Source: Anthracocystis setariae (taxonomy: Eukaryota > Basidiomycota > Ustilaginomycetes > Ustilaginales > Ustilaginaceae). From it: a stretch of 64,000 nucleotides of DNA. Under the pieces are notes generated by a model. It saw only the letters and a list, made by a program, of their open reading frames with translations, searched no databases and had not been told where the DNA came from. Below, one piece after another: positions 9,945 to 20,573 of this stretch. How positions within the stretch are numbered: the first letter of the stretch is position 1; each line of letters opens with the position of its first letter. The stretch is taken from positions 806,001 through 870,000 of the forward strand of contig CAKMXJ010000039.1 of assembly GCA_928724745.1 (NCBI GenBank), written 5' to 3'. The position numbers were made by a program, and so were the translations under genes.

Positions 9945-11573
9945 TCAAGTGCTAGTCTGAGCGACCGTGTACAACGCTTGTACGGCACGACGAAAGAAGA
10001 CGATATTGTAATCGATAAGTCCGGCCTGCTTGGCATGCACATCCGAATGAATCAACGCCATCAGGGCCAACCTATGATTGACCTGCCAAAAACATAGCGA
10101 GCGATCTGGCTGCAACCTTGTCACGGACGAAGCCCATCTCTGCACTGGCGACGTCGACTTGACCACGCCGGAATCTTTAACCGCTGAAGGCGTGTCTTTG
10201 GACGTTCGCCCTCCGCCGAGCAGGAAACGTCGAGCCGAAGTGGGCGATGACGAGAGTTGCGGCGTAGATCCACTCGACGATGGCAACGAGGCGGAGGCGG
10301 AAGCGGAAGCGGAAGAGGGGTCGGCGGGGATACCGGCATAGAGAGCGGCGAACTTGGCGAGGAAGCCGGCGTAGTCGAAAACCAGGTCGAAACTGCTAGC
10401 ATCGAAAGGTGCCGAGTCGGTGGCGATGAATGTCCGCGTTGGCAGATCGAATAGGAACGTATTATCAAACTTGCAGGCTGAGCAGATTGAGTCGCAAATC
10501 TGCTCCATAGACTCAGCCAGCGTGACACTGCGACGTTCAAGACTGCTACCGGCAGGCCGCGTTGGACCTTGCGCATCGGCAGACGCATCACCATTACCAT
10601 TACCATTTCCATTCGACGTCGCCTTGGGCTCCGACTCGATCGCTTCTTCCGGCTTCACCTTCTGCGCCAGACTCTGCTGCATCTTGCTGATAGCTACAAA
10701 CACACTGGTGTCGTGGATCGACGTAGCATGGCAATGCAGTCGAACCGCCTGATCGAGGTTGATCAGGCCAGGTTCGGGGGCTACATCGGACCGATGACCG
10801 CCTCCAGAGAAGCTTGAGAACTCGGATGCACTGGCGTCGTACCCACCGCCGCTGGAATTGCCTCCCGCGGGCGAGCGTGAAAAGTTCAAATCCTTGCTCT
10901 TGCTCCTGCTGCGATCCTTGCTCTTGGATGCCTTGGACTGTTTCGACGGCAGTGGCTCGGGATACGACCATGGTTGGGCGATGAAGCTTGCACTGTTGTC
11001 AACGAGATCATCCAAGATCTTGCCTTGGATGGTAGAGAGCGTGTCTTGTCGGTAGTCTTCCGAGTAGCCGTCGATCTTGTGTACGAAAATGTGGAATTCG
11101 ATCGTCTGATTCTCGGCAAACGCCGAAAGGATCACGGTCTGCAGCTTGGACAGCGCTTCGTAGTAGTCGTCTTGAGCGTCGATGACAAACACGACGGCGG
11201 ACACGTCGGTCCATGCAATCTGTTCGGGTGGCGTCTGGGCGGATGCAGTTGTCCAAGATCCAGGAGCTCCGTTGTGCTGTTGGGCGAGAGTATTGCGGGC
11301 GGGGACAGGCGGTGGTGGACCGGGGCGAGGGGCAGAGACGGGCGCAAGAGGAATGCCCTTTTCGAGATGGACGTTGCCTAGAAGCACTCGACATGGAATG
11401 TCGATGAGACGGATGGGTAGAAAGCTGTCGGAGAGGATGAAGCTGGGCTTGGTATGCGACTGGAAAAAGTCGGTTTCATGCGGGTTGAGCTGGTTGTAAA
11501 CCACTTGGAGAATGGAACTCTTGCCGGACCTCCGCAGCCCGATGACGGGCACCTGTAGCCTCTTGGTCTCCAT
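9945..11573 (-). CDS. GTR2: Rag-family GTPase Gtr2 (RagC/D type)
   Basis: Partner of Gtr1 in the EGO/Ragulator pathway that signals amino acids to TORC1 at the vacuole. 542 residues, against about 340-400 in typical Gtr2/RagC. The P-loop GLRRSGKS is at residues 12-19. AVVFVIDAQDDYYEAL and the RagC-type base motif FVHKIDGYSEDY follow. The C-terminal roadblock-like domain ends GLIDYNIVFFRRAVQAL. Odd: the switch II motif (PGQ in homologues) is replaced by LIDIPCRVLL, followed by a Pro/Ala insert of about 45 residues. Two other low-complexity inserts (Ser/Lys-rich and Ser/Ala-rich) explain the remaining extra length. ATG 11573 is unambiguous. Convergent with the PEX gene. Confidence 0.88.
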   Translation of the reverse strand: METKRLQVPVIGLRRSGKSSILQVVYNQLNPHETDFFQSHTKPSFILSDSFLPIRLIDIPCRVLLGNVHLEKGIPLAPVSAPRPGPPPPVPARNTLAQQHNGAPGSWTTASAQTPPEQIAWTDVSAVVFVIDAQDDYYEALSKLQTVILSAFAENQTIEFHIFVHKIDGYSEDYRQDTLSTIQGKILDDLVDNSASFIAQPWSYPEPLPSKQSKASKSKDRSRSKSKDLNFSRSPAGGNSSGGGYDASASEFSSFSGGGHRSDVAPEPGLINLDQAVRLHCHATSIHDTSVFVAISKMQQSLAQKVKPEEAIESEPKATSNGNGNGNGDASADAQGPTRPAGSSLERRSVTLAESMEQICDSICSACKFDNTFLFDLPTRTFIATDSAPFDASSFDLVFDYAGFLAKFAALYAGIPADPSSASASASASLPSSSGSTPQLSSSPTSARRFLLGGGRTSKDTPSAVKDSGVVKSTSPVQRWASSVTRLQPDRSLCFWQVNHRLALMALIHSDVHAKQAGLIDYNIVFFRRAVQALYTVAQTST

Positions 11574-11980
11574 GTCTCGGACGTAGTAGCCTCTCTCTCG
11601 CAGGAAGTGCCGGTAGCTGCCGATGGAATGTATGCAGGCCTAAAGGAGGGAGCTGCTGAGGCAATGGATTGCGTTGTGGGAGAAGACGAGGACTGAGTGC
11701 AGCGGATTGAAGTGTCGGCCGCCGCCAAGCTGAGCTTTTGGCTGCTTGATAGGTTCCAGGCAAGATGGCAACTAGATGACAGAAGGTGAAGAAGGTGAAG
11801 AAGATGGTTCTTGAAGCTGTCCGTGTCATCTTTTTGGTCGGAGCTCTGTGCGTTGGGTACGTGCAAAAGAGACCCTTTTCCTCCACATGAAACCAAAGAA
11901 TCTAAAATTTCTCTTCTTTCTGCTTTGTCTTGCTGTCCTCGTCACCACAACCCCATGCGTCTCGGCCCATGCTACGCATC
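11574..11980. promoter_or_regulatory. Divergent promoter region GTR2 / POP3-like
   Basis: About 400 bases between divergent starts. No motif recognised. In-frame ATG at 11969 is an alternative start for the next gene. Confidence 0.5.
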
Positions 11981-13534
11981 ATGGCACCCAACAACAAGGC
12001 CAGCGCGGATAAAGGCATCACCATCCGAGCCGCCTCCAAGAACAAGCACCGCTCTCAGGCCTCGAACAAAGCCGCTGCTGCCAGTCCCTTCGGCGCTCCC
12101 TCGGGTGGGTCGCTCGCAGCTTCGCTCTCTTCGCTCTTCTCTCCACAACCTCACGGCAAAGATGCCGCTCTGGCTTCTCTGCTCGCCTCGAGCTCAAAAC
12201 CACCCGTACAGCTAGGGGCCAAGTCTGGATTGGCTGCCTTTGGCTCAATAGGAAGCTCAAAAGCGTCCAAGCAAGCACCAGCATCGTCCACTGCAGCATC
12301 CGCCTCCACCCTCGATGACAAGCTGAAAGCGCGCCAAAAGGATCTCTCCACCAAAACGGGCATTGACAGTTCCAGTACATTTCCGAACAAAAGCGAGTCC
12401 ACGATTCAGCCAGGGCCTTCAGCAACTTGGACAACCAAAGACGACAACGCTCTCTCCAGCTCCAAACAACAGAAGCCCAAAGAGGAGATCAAGGCTACAC
12501 CTGCAAGCGTAGGCGCGTCCAAACCTGTGGTGCCAAATGTGCCGGCAGGGAGGAAGCCAGTCTTCCGCCCAGTCCTAGCGAGTTCGACCGCAGTCACCTG
12601 GCCGGATATGCCCGTGGCAGGCTCCAAGACGGTTCTGCACACTCTCCTTGAAACCCTGGCTGAGTCGAGCGTTCAAAGCGCTCTACATAGGGATTTGGGA
12701 AGACGGTGTCGCGCGGGCAAAGGCAAAGCTGCTGACAAGTCTCAAGCCGATCCTGAGCCGTCCCAGCTTGCCCCTGCGCAAGTTCTCGCAGGTATCAACA
12801 GCATCACACGTTCTCTCGAAGCAGACATCGCATCAGATCTTGCAAGTCTCCACTCGTCAAACGCAGCAGATCCTCATCAAAAGCGCAAGGACGTGGCAAC
12901 GCCGCCAAGCATCAAAGTCGTCTTTGTATGTCGACATGACCTCCCACAGCCCAGTCTGATTGCACACCTTCCCATGCTCGTCACCGCTCGCAACGCCGCA
13001 GCGCATGTCGTCCATAGTCCCACAACAACCAACCCTGGGGTTCTGCTCTTCCCGTTGCCGTCTGGCTCCGAAGAGCTGCTGGCCAAGGCGCTCAACTTGC
13101 GGCGGGTTTCGATCTTCGCGCTCACGTCAGCGTTCTCTGCGTCGCACCTTGCGCATCTTGTCTCGGCGATCGAGCGAGAGACGGGATCTCTGTGTCTGTT
13201 GCGGGCGTCCTGGCTGGAGACGGCCATGCTCACTGCGCAGCGATCCGGGTTCAAGCCACCCACACTAGTGCAGCAACCAACGACGATCAAGCTGCTCCGC
13301 ACCACGCAGCCTACCGACCTAAATGCGTGCAAAGCAGCCAAAAAATCAAGACGAAAACAACGCTCGGCCAGATGGAAGAAGCTTAAAATGCAAACTCAAC
13401 AGCGGATTCGTTCTCTAAGTGTTGACTTGAAACACGCATCCCGACTGCAAAGAAAGGCCAAACTGCATGCAAAGATTCCTTCCAAACCCCAAACATCCGC
13501 ATCAGACCACTCCACAGCTATCGACTCTTCTTAG
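11981..13534 (+). CDS. Probable RNase P/MRP subunit Pop3
   Basis: 517 residues. The first half is a disordered Ser/Ala/Lys region. From about residue 310 comes a folded part: IKVVFVCRHDLPQPSLIAHL, then VLLFPLPSGSEELLAKAL, RVSIFALTSAF, and a C-terminal very basic stretch (KKSRRKQRSARWKK). This resembles fungal Pop3, the L7Ae-like protein of RNase P and RNase MRP, which process tRNA and rRNA precursors; the call rests on pattern recognition only. ATG 11981 has A at -3 and G at +4, a better context than the in-frame ATG at 11969. Single exon. Convergent with the oxysterol-binding protein gene. Confidence 0.65.
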   Translation: MAPNNKASADKGITIRAASKNKHRSQASNKAAAASPFGAPSGGSLAASLSSLFSPQPHGKDAALASLLASSSKPPVQLGAKSGLAAFGSIGSSKASKQAPASSTAASASTLDDKLKARQKDLSTKTGIDSSSTFPNKSESTIQPGPSATWTTKDDNALSSSKQQKPKEEIKATPASVGASKPVVPNVPAGRKPVFRPVLASSTAVTWPDMPVAGSKTVLHTLLETLAESSVQSALHRDLGRRCRAGKGKAADKSQADPEPSQLAPAQVLAGINSITRSLEADIASDLASLHSSNAADPHQKRKDVATPPSIKVVFVCRHDLPQPSLIAHLPMLVTARNAAAHVVHSPTTTNPGVLLFPLPSGSEELLAKALNLRRVSIFALTSAFSASHLAHLVSAIERETGSLCLLRASWLETAMLTAQRSGFKPPTLVQQPTTIKLLRTTQPTDLNACKAAKKSRRKQRSARWKKLKMQTQQRIRSLSVDLKHASRLQRKAKLHAKIPSKPQTSASDHSTAIDSS

Positions 13535-13733
13535 CCCACACACACTCACAGCAACCCCTCCCCCCCCCCCCCGCCCCGACACTGCCAACCAATCACAGTC
13601 ACATTCCATAGCTTAGCTGGACAGCGAAAAAAGAGCATGCTAAAATTATCGATCAACCGAGAGATGCAGCTCGCCAATCTACAATGTTAGGCTTTGACTG
13701 AAGCCATCGACCATCTTCTTTGAAGCGAAAAAG

Positions 13734-13803
<70 letters not shown>

Positions 13804-13896
13804 TAGTGCGCAATTCTAGGGTACTCGTTCTGGAGCTGTCCAAAACTCGTACACGGTATCCCAAGTGGGTAAGCAAGTCAGGAGCACGGCTCGAGC
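13535..13896. other. Convergent intergenic region with C-tract and GA microsatellite
   Basis: A poly-C tract at about 13560-13572 and a (GA)n run at 13746-13801. No gene seen. Confidence 0.7.
13746..13801. repeat. (GA)n dinucleotide microsatellite
   Basis: About 56 bases of AG repeats, preceded by degenerate GAAA units, between two convergent genes. Confidence 0.95.
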
Positions 13897-15690
13897 TTAG
13901 TTTTCGGCATCCTGGAAATCATCTTCATCGTCGTCATCGTGTGCGCCAGCCGCACTCGCAGCCTTGTTCTCGCCGGCTTCATCGTATCCAACCAGATTGT
14001 TCTCGCCATCCAGAGCCTTTCGCCCTTGCTCTGTCAGCTTGGGTCGACCATCTGAGATATCGGCCTCGAAGAAGCGCGGTACAAACGTCTCGCCCTTGCG
14101 TTTGCGCTCGGCAGCCGTGTTTCGCTGCATCTGCTCGATCTCTTGCTTGTTCTTGGTGGCTTCGCCAAACTTCTTGGCCAGGATCGCATTGGTGACAGGT
14201 TCCCAAATCCTTCGACTTTCCATGGGTTCCTGAGATGACAGTGGCCTGACCGATTTGGCGATGGGATCGATGTCCAGCACGTTGAGCAGCAACCGCGACT
14301 CCTTGTCACCCTTCTTCTTATACGTGATCTTGCCCTTCCAGCATCCTTCAAACGTCGCGAGAATCTTGTCCGTAGGCACCTGCTTGACGCCCGTGTATTC
14401 CTCGGGATCGTCGTTGGGCCCGTATGCATAGATGACGCCCTCCAGCGCGTACTTTGCCTTGGTGATCCAGCTCTCATCCTTGTACTCTACGATGGCTCGC
14501 AAGCGAGTACCGTCGTCTTCTCCTTTGGTCCTCCTGCCGCCCCTGCATGTGACGTAAAGATTGTCACAGATCGCGACCCACAAGCTTCCACGCAGAAGGC
14601 CGTTGATGGATGCAGTAGGATGCGTAATCTGGTACTCTTCACCTGCAGATCCACACTTGGCATTTTCGGTAAGGCGCAAGAAAATGCCCTGGTTTTGCTC
14701 GCCCGGGAAGACCTTGACGCTGGTGCCGGTGAATTTGGCACCGAGCTGATCGACACCGTAAAGCTGGACACCCGCCTCCGTGGCCTCGCAGAAGAAAGAC
14801 GAAACAGGCGGATGGTGACTGACCTGCTCGGTCAAGAAGCAAAGGCGGCGCTTTCCTTGACGGCGGGTGCTGGAACCCGAGATAGAGGCATTATCGCTGG
14901 CGTTGCTGTCGAAGTTTTCGGATGCGTGGGTGGACGTAGAGGATGAGCCGGCTGCGGCCTGAGGTTCTGCCGAGTTGACTGAGCTCTTCTTGCGGCCAAG
15001 AAGCTTCGAGAGACCTTTCTTGGAATTGTTGGTGTTGGAGCTTTCTGTGATGGCACCTCGGATGGAAGCGGGCCGCGACTTGTCTTGCGGCTGCACTTGA
15101 GGCGATGGTGGTGCACTGCCCTTCTTGGCCGAGACCGTAGAAGTACGAGTTTCGTTGCTGGCCAGAGGCAACGGCTCGGGCGAATCCACGCCAAGGGCTT
15201 GAATTGGGAGGATGTGTGTGTCAGTGAGCTTGACTGGCTCAAAGTCCCAGTGGCAGCGGAAATGCTCGCCAAGGATCGAGTTGTAAGGCTTGCAAATTTT
15301 CCCCTTGACGTATTTGAGCTCTTTGGTGAAGGCGAAGCGGAGCACGGCGAGCATGCGATCGAGCGGATCGTCGAGGTCACCCACCAGAGTGAAGAAATCG
15401 CCGCGATCGAGGTAGTTCCAGTACTCGAGGTTGGGTACTGGCTCCAAGAGATTGGCTGGAAGCGAAATGCGAATTGCAGCAATGTCTTTGACACCGATCA
15501 TGCGCTTGAGAATGCCCATGAGCGTCTTGAGTTTGCCCGAGTCACTCTGATCCTTGTCAGAGGCTGCGCCCAGTTCCTCTTCATCGGTCATCTGGATTGT
15601 CTCTGGAGGAGCAGCGAGCTCATCGGCGGTGGCGTCCTTATCGTTGACGGCGACACGCACAGAGGCCGAATGATCTGTTGATGAAGCCAT
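13897..15690 (-). CDS. Oxysterol-binding protein-related lipid transfer protein (ORP/Osh)
   Basis: 597 residues, single exon. It carries the family fingerprint EQVSHHPPVSSFF (residues 288 on) and the earlier lid/pocket region (AAIRISLPANLLEPVPNLEY, KPYNSILGEHFRCHWDF). No PH or ankyrin domain precedes it, so it is a short-type ORP, exchanging sterol or phosphatidylserine for PI4P at membrane contacts. A Ser/Thr-rich insert at about residues 167-279 separates GEHFRC from EQVSHHPP, which lie much closer in yeast Osh proteins. The C-terminus is acidic (DDDDEDDFQDAEN). Start ATG 15690 follows a CCACC-type context. Which Osh class it belongs to is not decided. Confidence 0.9.
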   Translation of the reverse strand: MASSTDHSASVRVAVNDKDATADELAAPPETIQMTDEEELGAASDKDQSDSGKLKTLMGILKRMIGVKDIAAIRISLPANLLEPVPNLEYWNYLDRGDFFTLVGDLDDPLDRMLAVLRFAFTKELKYVKGKICKPYNSILGEHFRCHWDFEPVKLTDTHILPIQALGVDSPEPLPLASNETRTSTVSAKKGSAPPSPQVQPQDKSRPASIRGAITESSNTNNSKKGLSKLLGRKKSSVNSAEPQAAAGSSSTSTHASENFDSNASDNASISGSSTRRQGKRRLCFLTEQVSHHPPVSSFFCEATEAGVQLYGVDQLGAKFTGTSVKVFPGEQNQGIFLRLTENAKCGSAGEEYQITHPTASINGLLRGSLWVAICDNLYVTCRGGRRTKGEDDGTRLRAIVEYKDESWITKAKYALEGVIYAYGPNDDPEEYTGVKQVPTDKILATFEGCWKGKITYKKKGDKESRLLLNVLDIDPIAKSVRPLSSQEPMESRRIWEPVTNAILAKKFGEATKNKQEIEQMQRNTAAERKRKGETFVPRFFEADISDGRPKLTEQGRKALDGENNLVGYDEAGENKAASAAGAHDDDDEDDFQDAEN

Positions 15691-17030
15691 GGTGGTGGTG
15701 GAGGATGGTTCCGGTGGATTCTGGGACGGCGTCTTGAAGATCTAAGCCGATCTCAGTGCAGAATGGCACTCAGTGGGGAGGGGAGCGGAAGGGCGTATGG
15801 GTATATGTGACTTTGAACTGGAGAGAGCTCCGACCTCGTCTGTGGAGCGGTGAACGCTGTGGAACCTGGCTACCTTAGTATCACTGGAAGGAGGCAAAGC
15901 ACTCGACCAGAGCGGATGGGAGTAGTAGACAGGAAGATGCAGTCAGGAGGTCCAGATGAAGCGAGGGGTTGGATAGCAAGGAATTGATGGTTCGACGACG
16001 AGGACGAGGACAGAGCGGTGCTGCGCTGCGCTGTGCTGTGCTGTGCTGATGTTGTGTGGCATTGTCGGCGCAACTCTGTGGGGTTTTCAACCCACGTTCA
16101 GCTGAAACGTGACGCACAGTGTTCCGCTCTACTGCACTGTGTAATGTGAAACGGCCTGTGGCCTGCATTGACCATCGAGGAGCTGCTCAAGTGGAGAGCG
16201 AGCCAGAATTTGGACTGATTCGAAAGGGGTGGGCGACATGACAGAGCCATGCATCGAAATTCAATCCGGGCCCAGGACCTACAGTCTAGCAACTGTTCAA
16301 GTACTGCTCAGATCCAGCATATGTATACAGTACTGCAATTTGATGTTATTTTTTTGTGTATCAATATTGGATCAACACGTGCTCAGCCTCGCTCTCAGCT
16401 TTTGCTACCACAGACTAATTATAACACACTCGAGACACAGTCAAGTGTATAAAAAAAAATGTTGATTTTCGATCCAGTTGATACGGCCGATTCAAACCAA
16501 CCAACTCTGGAATTCGGAATTCGCAATTCGCAACTCGCATTTGAATCGGCTAACCCGCGTCACGTCGGTCTGTCACTTTCCGGGGTCGTTTGGGTATTTA
16601 CGATACCTTGTCTCTACTACCATCAACATTGCATAGCGGCAACGACGACGCCAGCTTCTTGGGTTTCCATACTGGCTACGTCGAAATTGACAAGCTGCTC
16701 TATTCGGGCTACCGAGCATTGTGCCGTCCCTGGACGTGACCAGGTCAATTTACGGCTACATCGCTGCCTGCAAAGGCGACATCGGACCCTTTGCTCGACG
16801 CGATCTTCTAACGTCGTCTGAAGCAGTCCGGCTTCCCGGAAATCTACATCCAATATCCACTGGAGCACACTCTCTTCTCTTCATCGAAACAGCAATCCTT
16901 GAACGAGCTTCCACAAGCCCACAGGCCACTCCGCGTCACCTCATCACTCTGTCTTCTCCCGCTCACTTCGGTCTCCCGTCACGATTCAGGTGGCCAACGA
17001 CCCAGCCGCAGTCAGCGTTATACGACTAAC
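15691..17030. other. Divergent intergenic region ORP / ADA3
   Basis: About 1.34 kb without a convincing gene. It holds a GCTGT-rich patch near 16021-16050, a TACAGTA heptamer at 16326, and an AT-rich cluster of overlapping AATTCG units near 16508-16545. The ADA3 frame is open upstream to 16899, but no ATG precedes 17031 with supporting conservation. Confidence 0.5.
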
Positions 17031-19721
17031 ATGGGTGGTAAAGACGCAAATTCTGCGCTCTCGAGAGCTTCGCGAGATGTCAGCGCACTTCACGGCCCCC
17101 ATGGCATCGCCCGTGCCAACAATGTCGTTCCCTTCTATCGCCAGTTCCTTCCTGCACAGCTTTCCAATATCTCAGCCAATGATCCTATCCCCACTCTCGA
17201 TGACCTCACGGCGCTCGCCAAATATCTCACCAGGATCAGGGCAGAGTCGGCAGCACGCCTCTCGCGCCTCGAAGCACGCTCTTCCGATCCATTGAAGCCC
17301 ATCTTCTTCTCTGCGCCCAACGACCTCCTCAGCCCGTCCGGCCTTCCTAGCGCATCGCTCAATGTCTACTCTGATTCATCAAGGCAGACCCCTCCCGCTT
17401 CTTCAGGCTCTCTTTCAAAACACCAAAAAAGCCGCGAACGCTCCCAGAATGCAGGCTCGCCTGCACCGTCGGGTCCCAGCTCGAATCTCAACGGATCTTT
17501 CGGTGGAAGCACAGGCTCGTATGCTTCCAAGAACAAGGTCAAGGTCAAGCGTGAAAGAGACAACGATGCGGCGACGGCCAGCTCCTCAGCTCTCTACTCC
17601 GATCCTCGCTCACCGCACAAGGTGGGAAGCGCCGCAGGCAAAGCGAACCCTCGCAGCAAAGCGGCGCGCGGATACGGTCTCGATCTGGGAGGCGACGACG
17701 AGAGCATTGCGTCTACCGATCCTGAGTGGGATCTGGACGAAGATTTGCCTAGTCGGCCCGGTCGAACGTATGCCAAGAACAAGAAACGCAAACGCAAGGA
17801 TGTAGACGCCGACTCGCAAGAGGACGAGTCTGGCTCCGAGTTCGAAGCCGGCGCTCTGCTAGGAGCAGCAGCCGGCTCGGCGAGACCCTCGACTACGTCA
17901 AAGCACGTGGCATCTTCCGCGTCCGGAGCTTCTGCCAGAGCAGCAACAGCCGCCCTCGCATCCCGCAAAGATTCGGAAGCCGACATATCGTCGGGTGGCG
18001 CCGCAACGCCCAAGATTCCCTCCGTAGGCATGCGTCTCAAAGCAAATCATGGTACAGCCAGTGCAGCTGCGGCTGCGCAAACACCGCCAGGCTTGCCTCG
18101 AAAGGCTTCCGACACTACCCAAATATCGACCAGGCGCAACAGCGTCCTGCCATCCCCCTCGCCCCTACCATCGACTCCGCTGGCCGTTTCCACTTCGGCT
18201 GGAATACCCCCGGTTCTCTACGCCCCAGCGCCTGGATGGGAACTGCCGGCACGCACGCCTTCCAGCTTCATGCCAGCGCTCGAAAAGTCGCGCAAACCTC
18301 GAGCATACCCCACCAAACCAGGCGAGGTCATGGAAGACTTTGCCAATAAGGATTGGAAAGAGAAGGAGCGTGAGCGCGACCGTCTTCTTGAGCGTGAAAG
18401 TATCGGGCCAGGCACACCAGGAGGCATCGGCCCTGGCCAGAGCATGGTCAAGGAGGTGACCACCGGTAGAAGAGGTGGCAGAGATCTGCAGCAGACACCC
18501 ATCCAGACGTTTTACAACTATGCAGATGCATTCTTCAAGACGCTCACCGAAGACGACTTGGCATGGCTGTCGCATAAATCGGATGACCACGAGCCGTTTC
18601 AAATGCCGGCACTTGGTCGTCACTATAAGGAGGTTTGGGACGAAGAGGATTCGTTGATTGCCAGTGGCGCGGTGGATGCGTACGGTAATGCCGTGCCCAT
18701 TCTCTCGCGCTCGCCGTCGGTCAGTCTTGGAGTTGGCGGCGGTCTACCTCTTGATGCCAGCGCGCTAGCAGCTGCGAGGAACGGCACAGTGGAGGCTAGC
18801 AAGCAGACGTCTAGGCCCGAGCTCGATCTTCCTCCACCACCACCATTCCGAGTCAAGCAGATGTCGGATCAGCATCTGGGACTAGAGTCGCCCGCCGTCG
18901 TCGATGCACGCAGCGGACCCCTTGCTGAGCGATTGGTCGCCTCTTTCCTGCCGATGCACTCCAAAGAGGCGACCGATCTTCCGGACAGCACTGCTGCGGG
19001 AGCAGCAAGCAAGTCGGTGCTTCCCGCTACTCTGATTATGAAGCTCAACAGCTTTGGCAGGGCCGAGGAAGACGAGGGCGGAGATGAAGACGCAGATGGC
19101 GAGCCTGACCTCGATGCTGATGGAATGATTCAGGACCAGGACATGGCTACGTTTGAAGAACGCATCGTCAAGGAGCTCAAAGCACTCGAAGTGCTCGGTG
19201 CTGATGAAAACCTGGATTGGACTTCGCGTGCCGACGATGAGATCTCCACTACGCTTCGAATGGTGCAGCGGGAGCTTGCGCGCCAGCAAAAGGTCAACGA
19301 GATGCGCAAGGACCGACTGTTTGGTATCGCAAAAGACCGGATGGCGTACCAAGACTATCTAAATTGTCTCAACTCGGTGGAGAAGGAGATTGAAGCTGGA
19401 TGGACGAAGCGTCTGCGTCAAATCAAGGCTAGTCTAGGCAAGCGCAAAAAGGGAGGGCACAGTGCCGCATCGCACCACGATGATTCGCATCTGTCTCAGG
19501 GCGCCAACGGGACGCAATCTGCCAACGGGACACCTCAGCCTGGAGGCGTGCCCTACAACGGGCCAGTTCGGCCTCAGTTGCCGGAAAACCTGGTCAACGC
19601 TATGGATCGACGCCAGAAGCTCAGATTCGCATTCCAGGAACTGTTCGACGAAGCCAAGCACGCCTGGCAGACACCGACAGAGAGCGTCTATGCCGATCTG
19701 GATCTGGATCAAGTCGAGTGA
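17031..19721 (+). CDS. NGG1: SAGA/ADA histone acetyltransferase subunit Ada3/Ngg1
   Basis: Adaptor in the HAT module (Gcn5-Ada2-Ada3-Sgf29) of SAGA, acting in the nucleus. 896 residues, one exon. The N-terminus reads NNVVPFYRQFLPAQL and a helix over RIRAESAARLSRLEAR. The middle is a long Ser/Ala region with basic patches (KNKKRKRKD). The conserved C-terminal part includes IQTFYNYADAFFKTLTEDDL, a central acidic stretch, and the Ada3 helical region with VQRELARQQKVNEMRKDRL and CLNSVEKEIEAGWTKRLRQI. ATG 17031 has a good context (AACATGG). Divergent from the ORP gene. Confidence 0.88.
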   Translation: MGGKDANSALSRASRDVSALHGPHGIARANNVVPFYRQFLPAQLSNISANDPIPTLDDLTALAKYLTRIRAESAARLSRLEARSSDPLKPIFFSAPNDLLSPSGLPSASLNVYSDSSRQTPPASSGSLSKHQKSRERSQNAGSPAPSGPSSNLNGSFGGSTGSYASKNKVKVKRERDNDAATASSSALYSDPRSPHKVGSAAGKANPRSKAARGYGLDLGGDDESIASTDPEWDLDEDLPSRPGRTYAKNKKRKRKDVDADSQEDESGSEFEAGALLGAAAGSARPSTTSKHVASSASGASARAATAALASRKDSEADISSGGAATPKIPSVGMRLKANHGTASAAAAAQTPPGLPRKASDTTQISTRRNSVLPSPSPLPSTPLAVSTSAGIPPVLYAPAPGWELPARTPSSFMPALEKSRKPRAYPTKPGEVMEDFANKDWKEKERERDRLLERESIGPGTPGGIGPGQSMVKEVTTGRRGGRDLQQTPIQTFYNYADAFFKTLTEDDLAWLSHKSDDHEPFQMPALGRHYKEVWDEEDSLIASGAVDAYGNAVPILSRSPSVSLGVGGGLPLDASALAAARNGTVEASKQTSRPELDLPPPPPFRVKQMSDQHLGLESPAVVDARSGPLAERLVASFLPMHSKEATDLPDSTAAGAASKSVLPATLIMKLNSFGRAEEDEGGDEDADGEPDLDADGMIQDQDMATFEERIVKELKALEVLGADENLDWTSRADDEISTTLRMVQRELARQQKVNEMRKDRLFGIAKDRMAYQDYLNCLNSVEKEIEAGWTKRLRQIKASLGKRKKGGHSAASHHDDSHLSQGANGTQSANGTPQPGGVPYNGPVRPQLPENLVNAMDRRQKLRFAFQELFDEAKHAWQTPTESVYADLDLDQVE

Positions 19722-20573
19722 CACTAGCAAACACCATTCATCTTTCAACACGATCAGTGACAGAGTCAAGGAAGCATCCATGCAAATTGCTTCTTCTCTG
19801 GTAGACGAGTGCGAATGTGAATTTCGGTGTGAATGTCAGATTGGCGGTTACCATCGAGACTTGGGTATGTTGACGTGAAATTGGGTCGAGTCAAATCGAC
19901 AGGAGTCGATCAAGTACAAAAGGATTGATTTGGAAATGTGCTCAAACACTGAAAACTGCATGGATTTGTATTCGGCGATTTCAGAACGAGATTCAAACAC
20001 GACGGCGGACGCCGCACGGGCTTCGGGTTGAACGAGGAAATCACAGAGAAATCAGAGAATACAGAACACAGAACACGGAACACAGCGAACAGCGATGTTG
20101 GTCAGTCGGCGTGGCTTGCTGGTCGGTGAGGCGTCTGTGTGTCTGTCTGTCGGTGTGTCGTTGGCGAGCAAAGCCAACAACAGCTACGCAAAAGCGCACT
20201 GCACTCACTCTCTTCCGCAGAATCGGTTTCGTCGCGTTCATTGCCTCTGCTTCTCGTCCTTCTGATCCTCTCCACCACCTGACACTTTCCACTATCTGTA
20301 CTTGTCATCGACGATTTCCGCTTCTGCTACGTTCTTACGCTCTTTCGGTTTCTTGCTTCGCGGCTGCGTTTAGACAATCGACGCGCTCTGGTCCAGTGAC
20401 CGTATCAGCTTCCGACCTTGGCAGCACGCATCCCGCTTCTTCACTTTCTACAATACTCGTATTGCTGCCAGCGTCTTGCTGAGCATTCATCTAGCCTTGC
20501 TCAAGAGCAGTTTTGACACCTTTGACCCAGCTTCACCTTTCGCGTCAACCATCGTCGCGCTCATATCGTCACC
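19722..20573. other. Intergenic region ADA3 / PP2A-A
   Basis: About 850 bases between co-oriented genes. Short direct repeats of ACAGAACAC type occur near 20060-20085 and TGTCTG units near 20140-20150. The pyrimidine-rich stretch from about 20220 is probably the 5' leader of the next gene. Confidence 0.5.
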
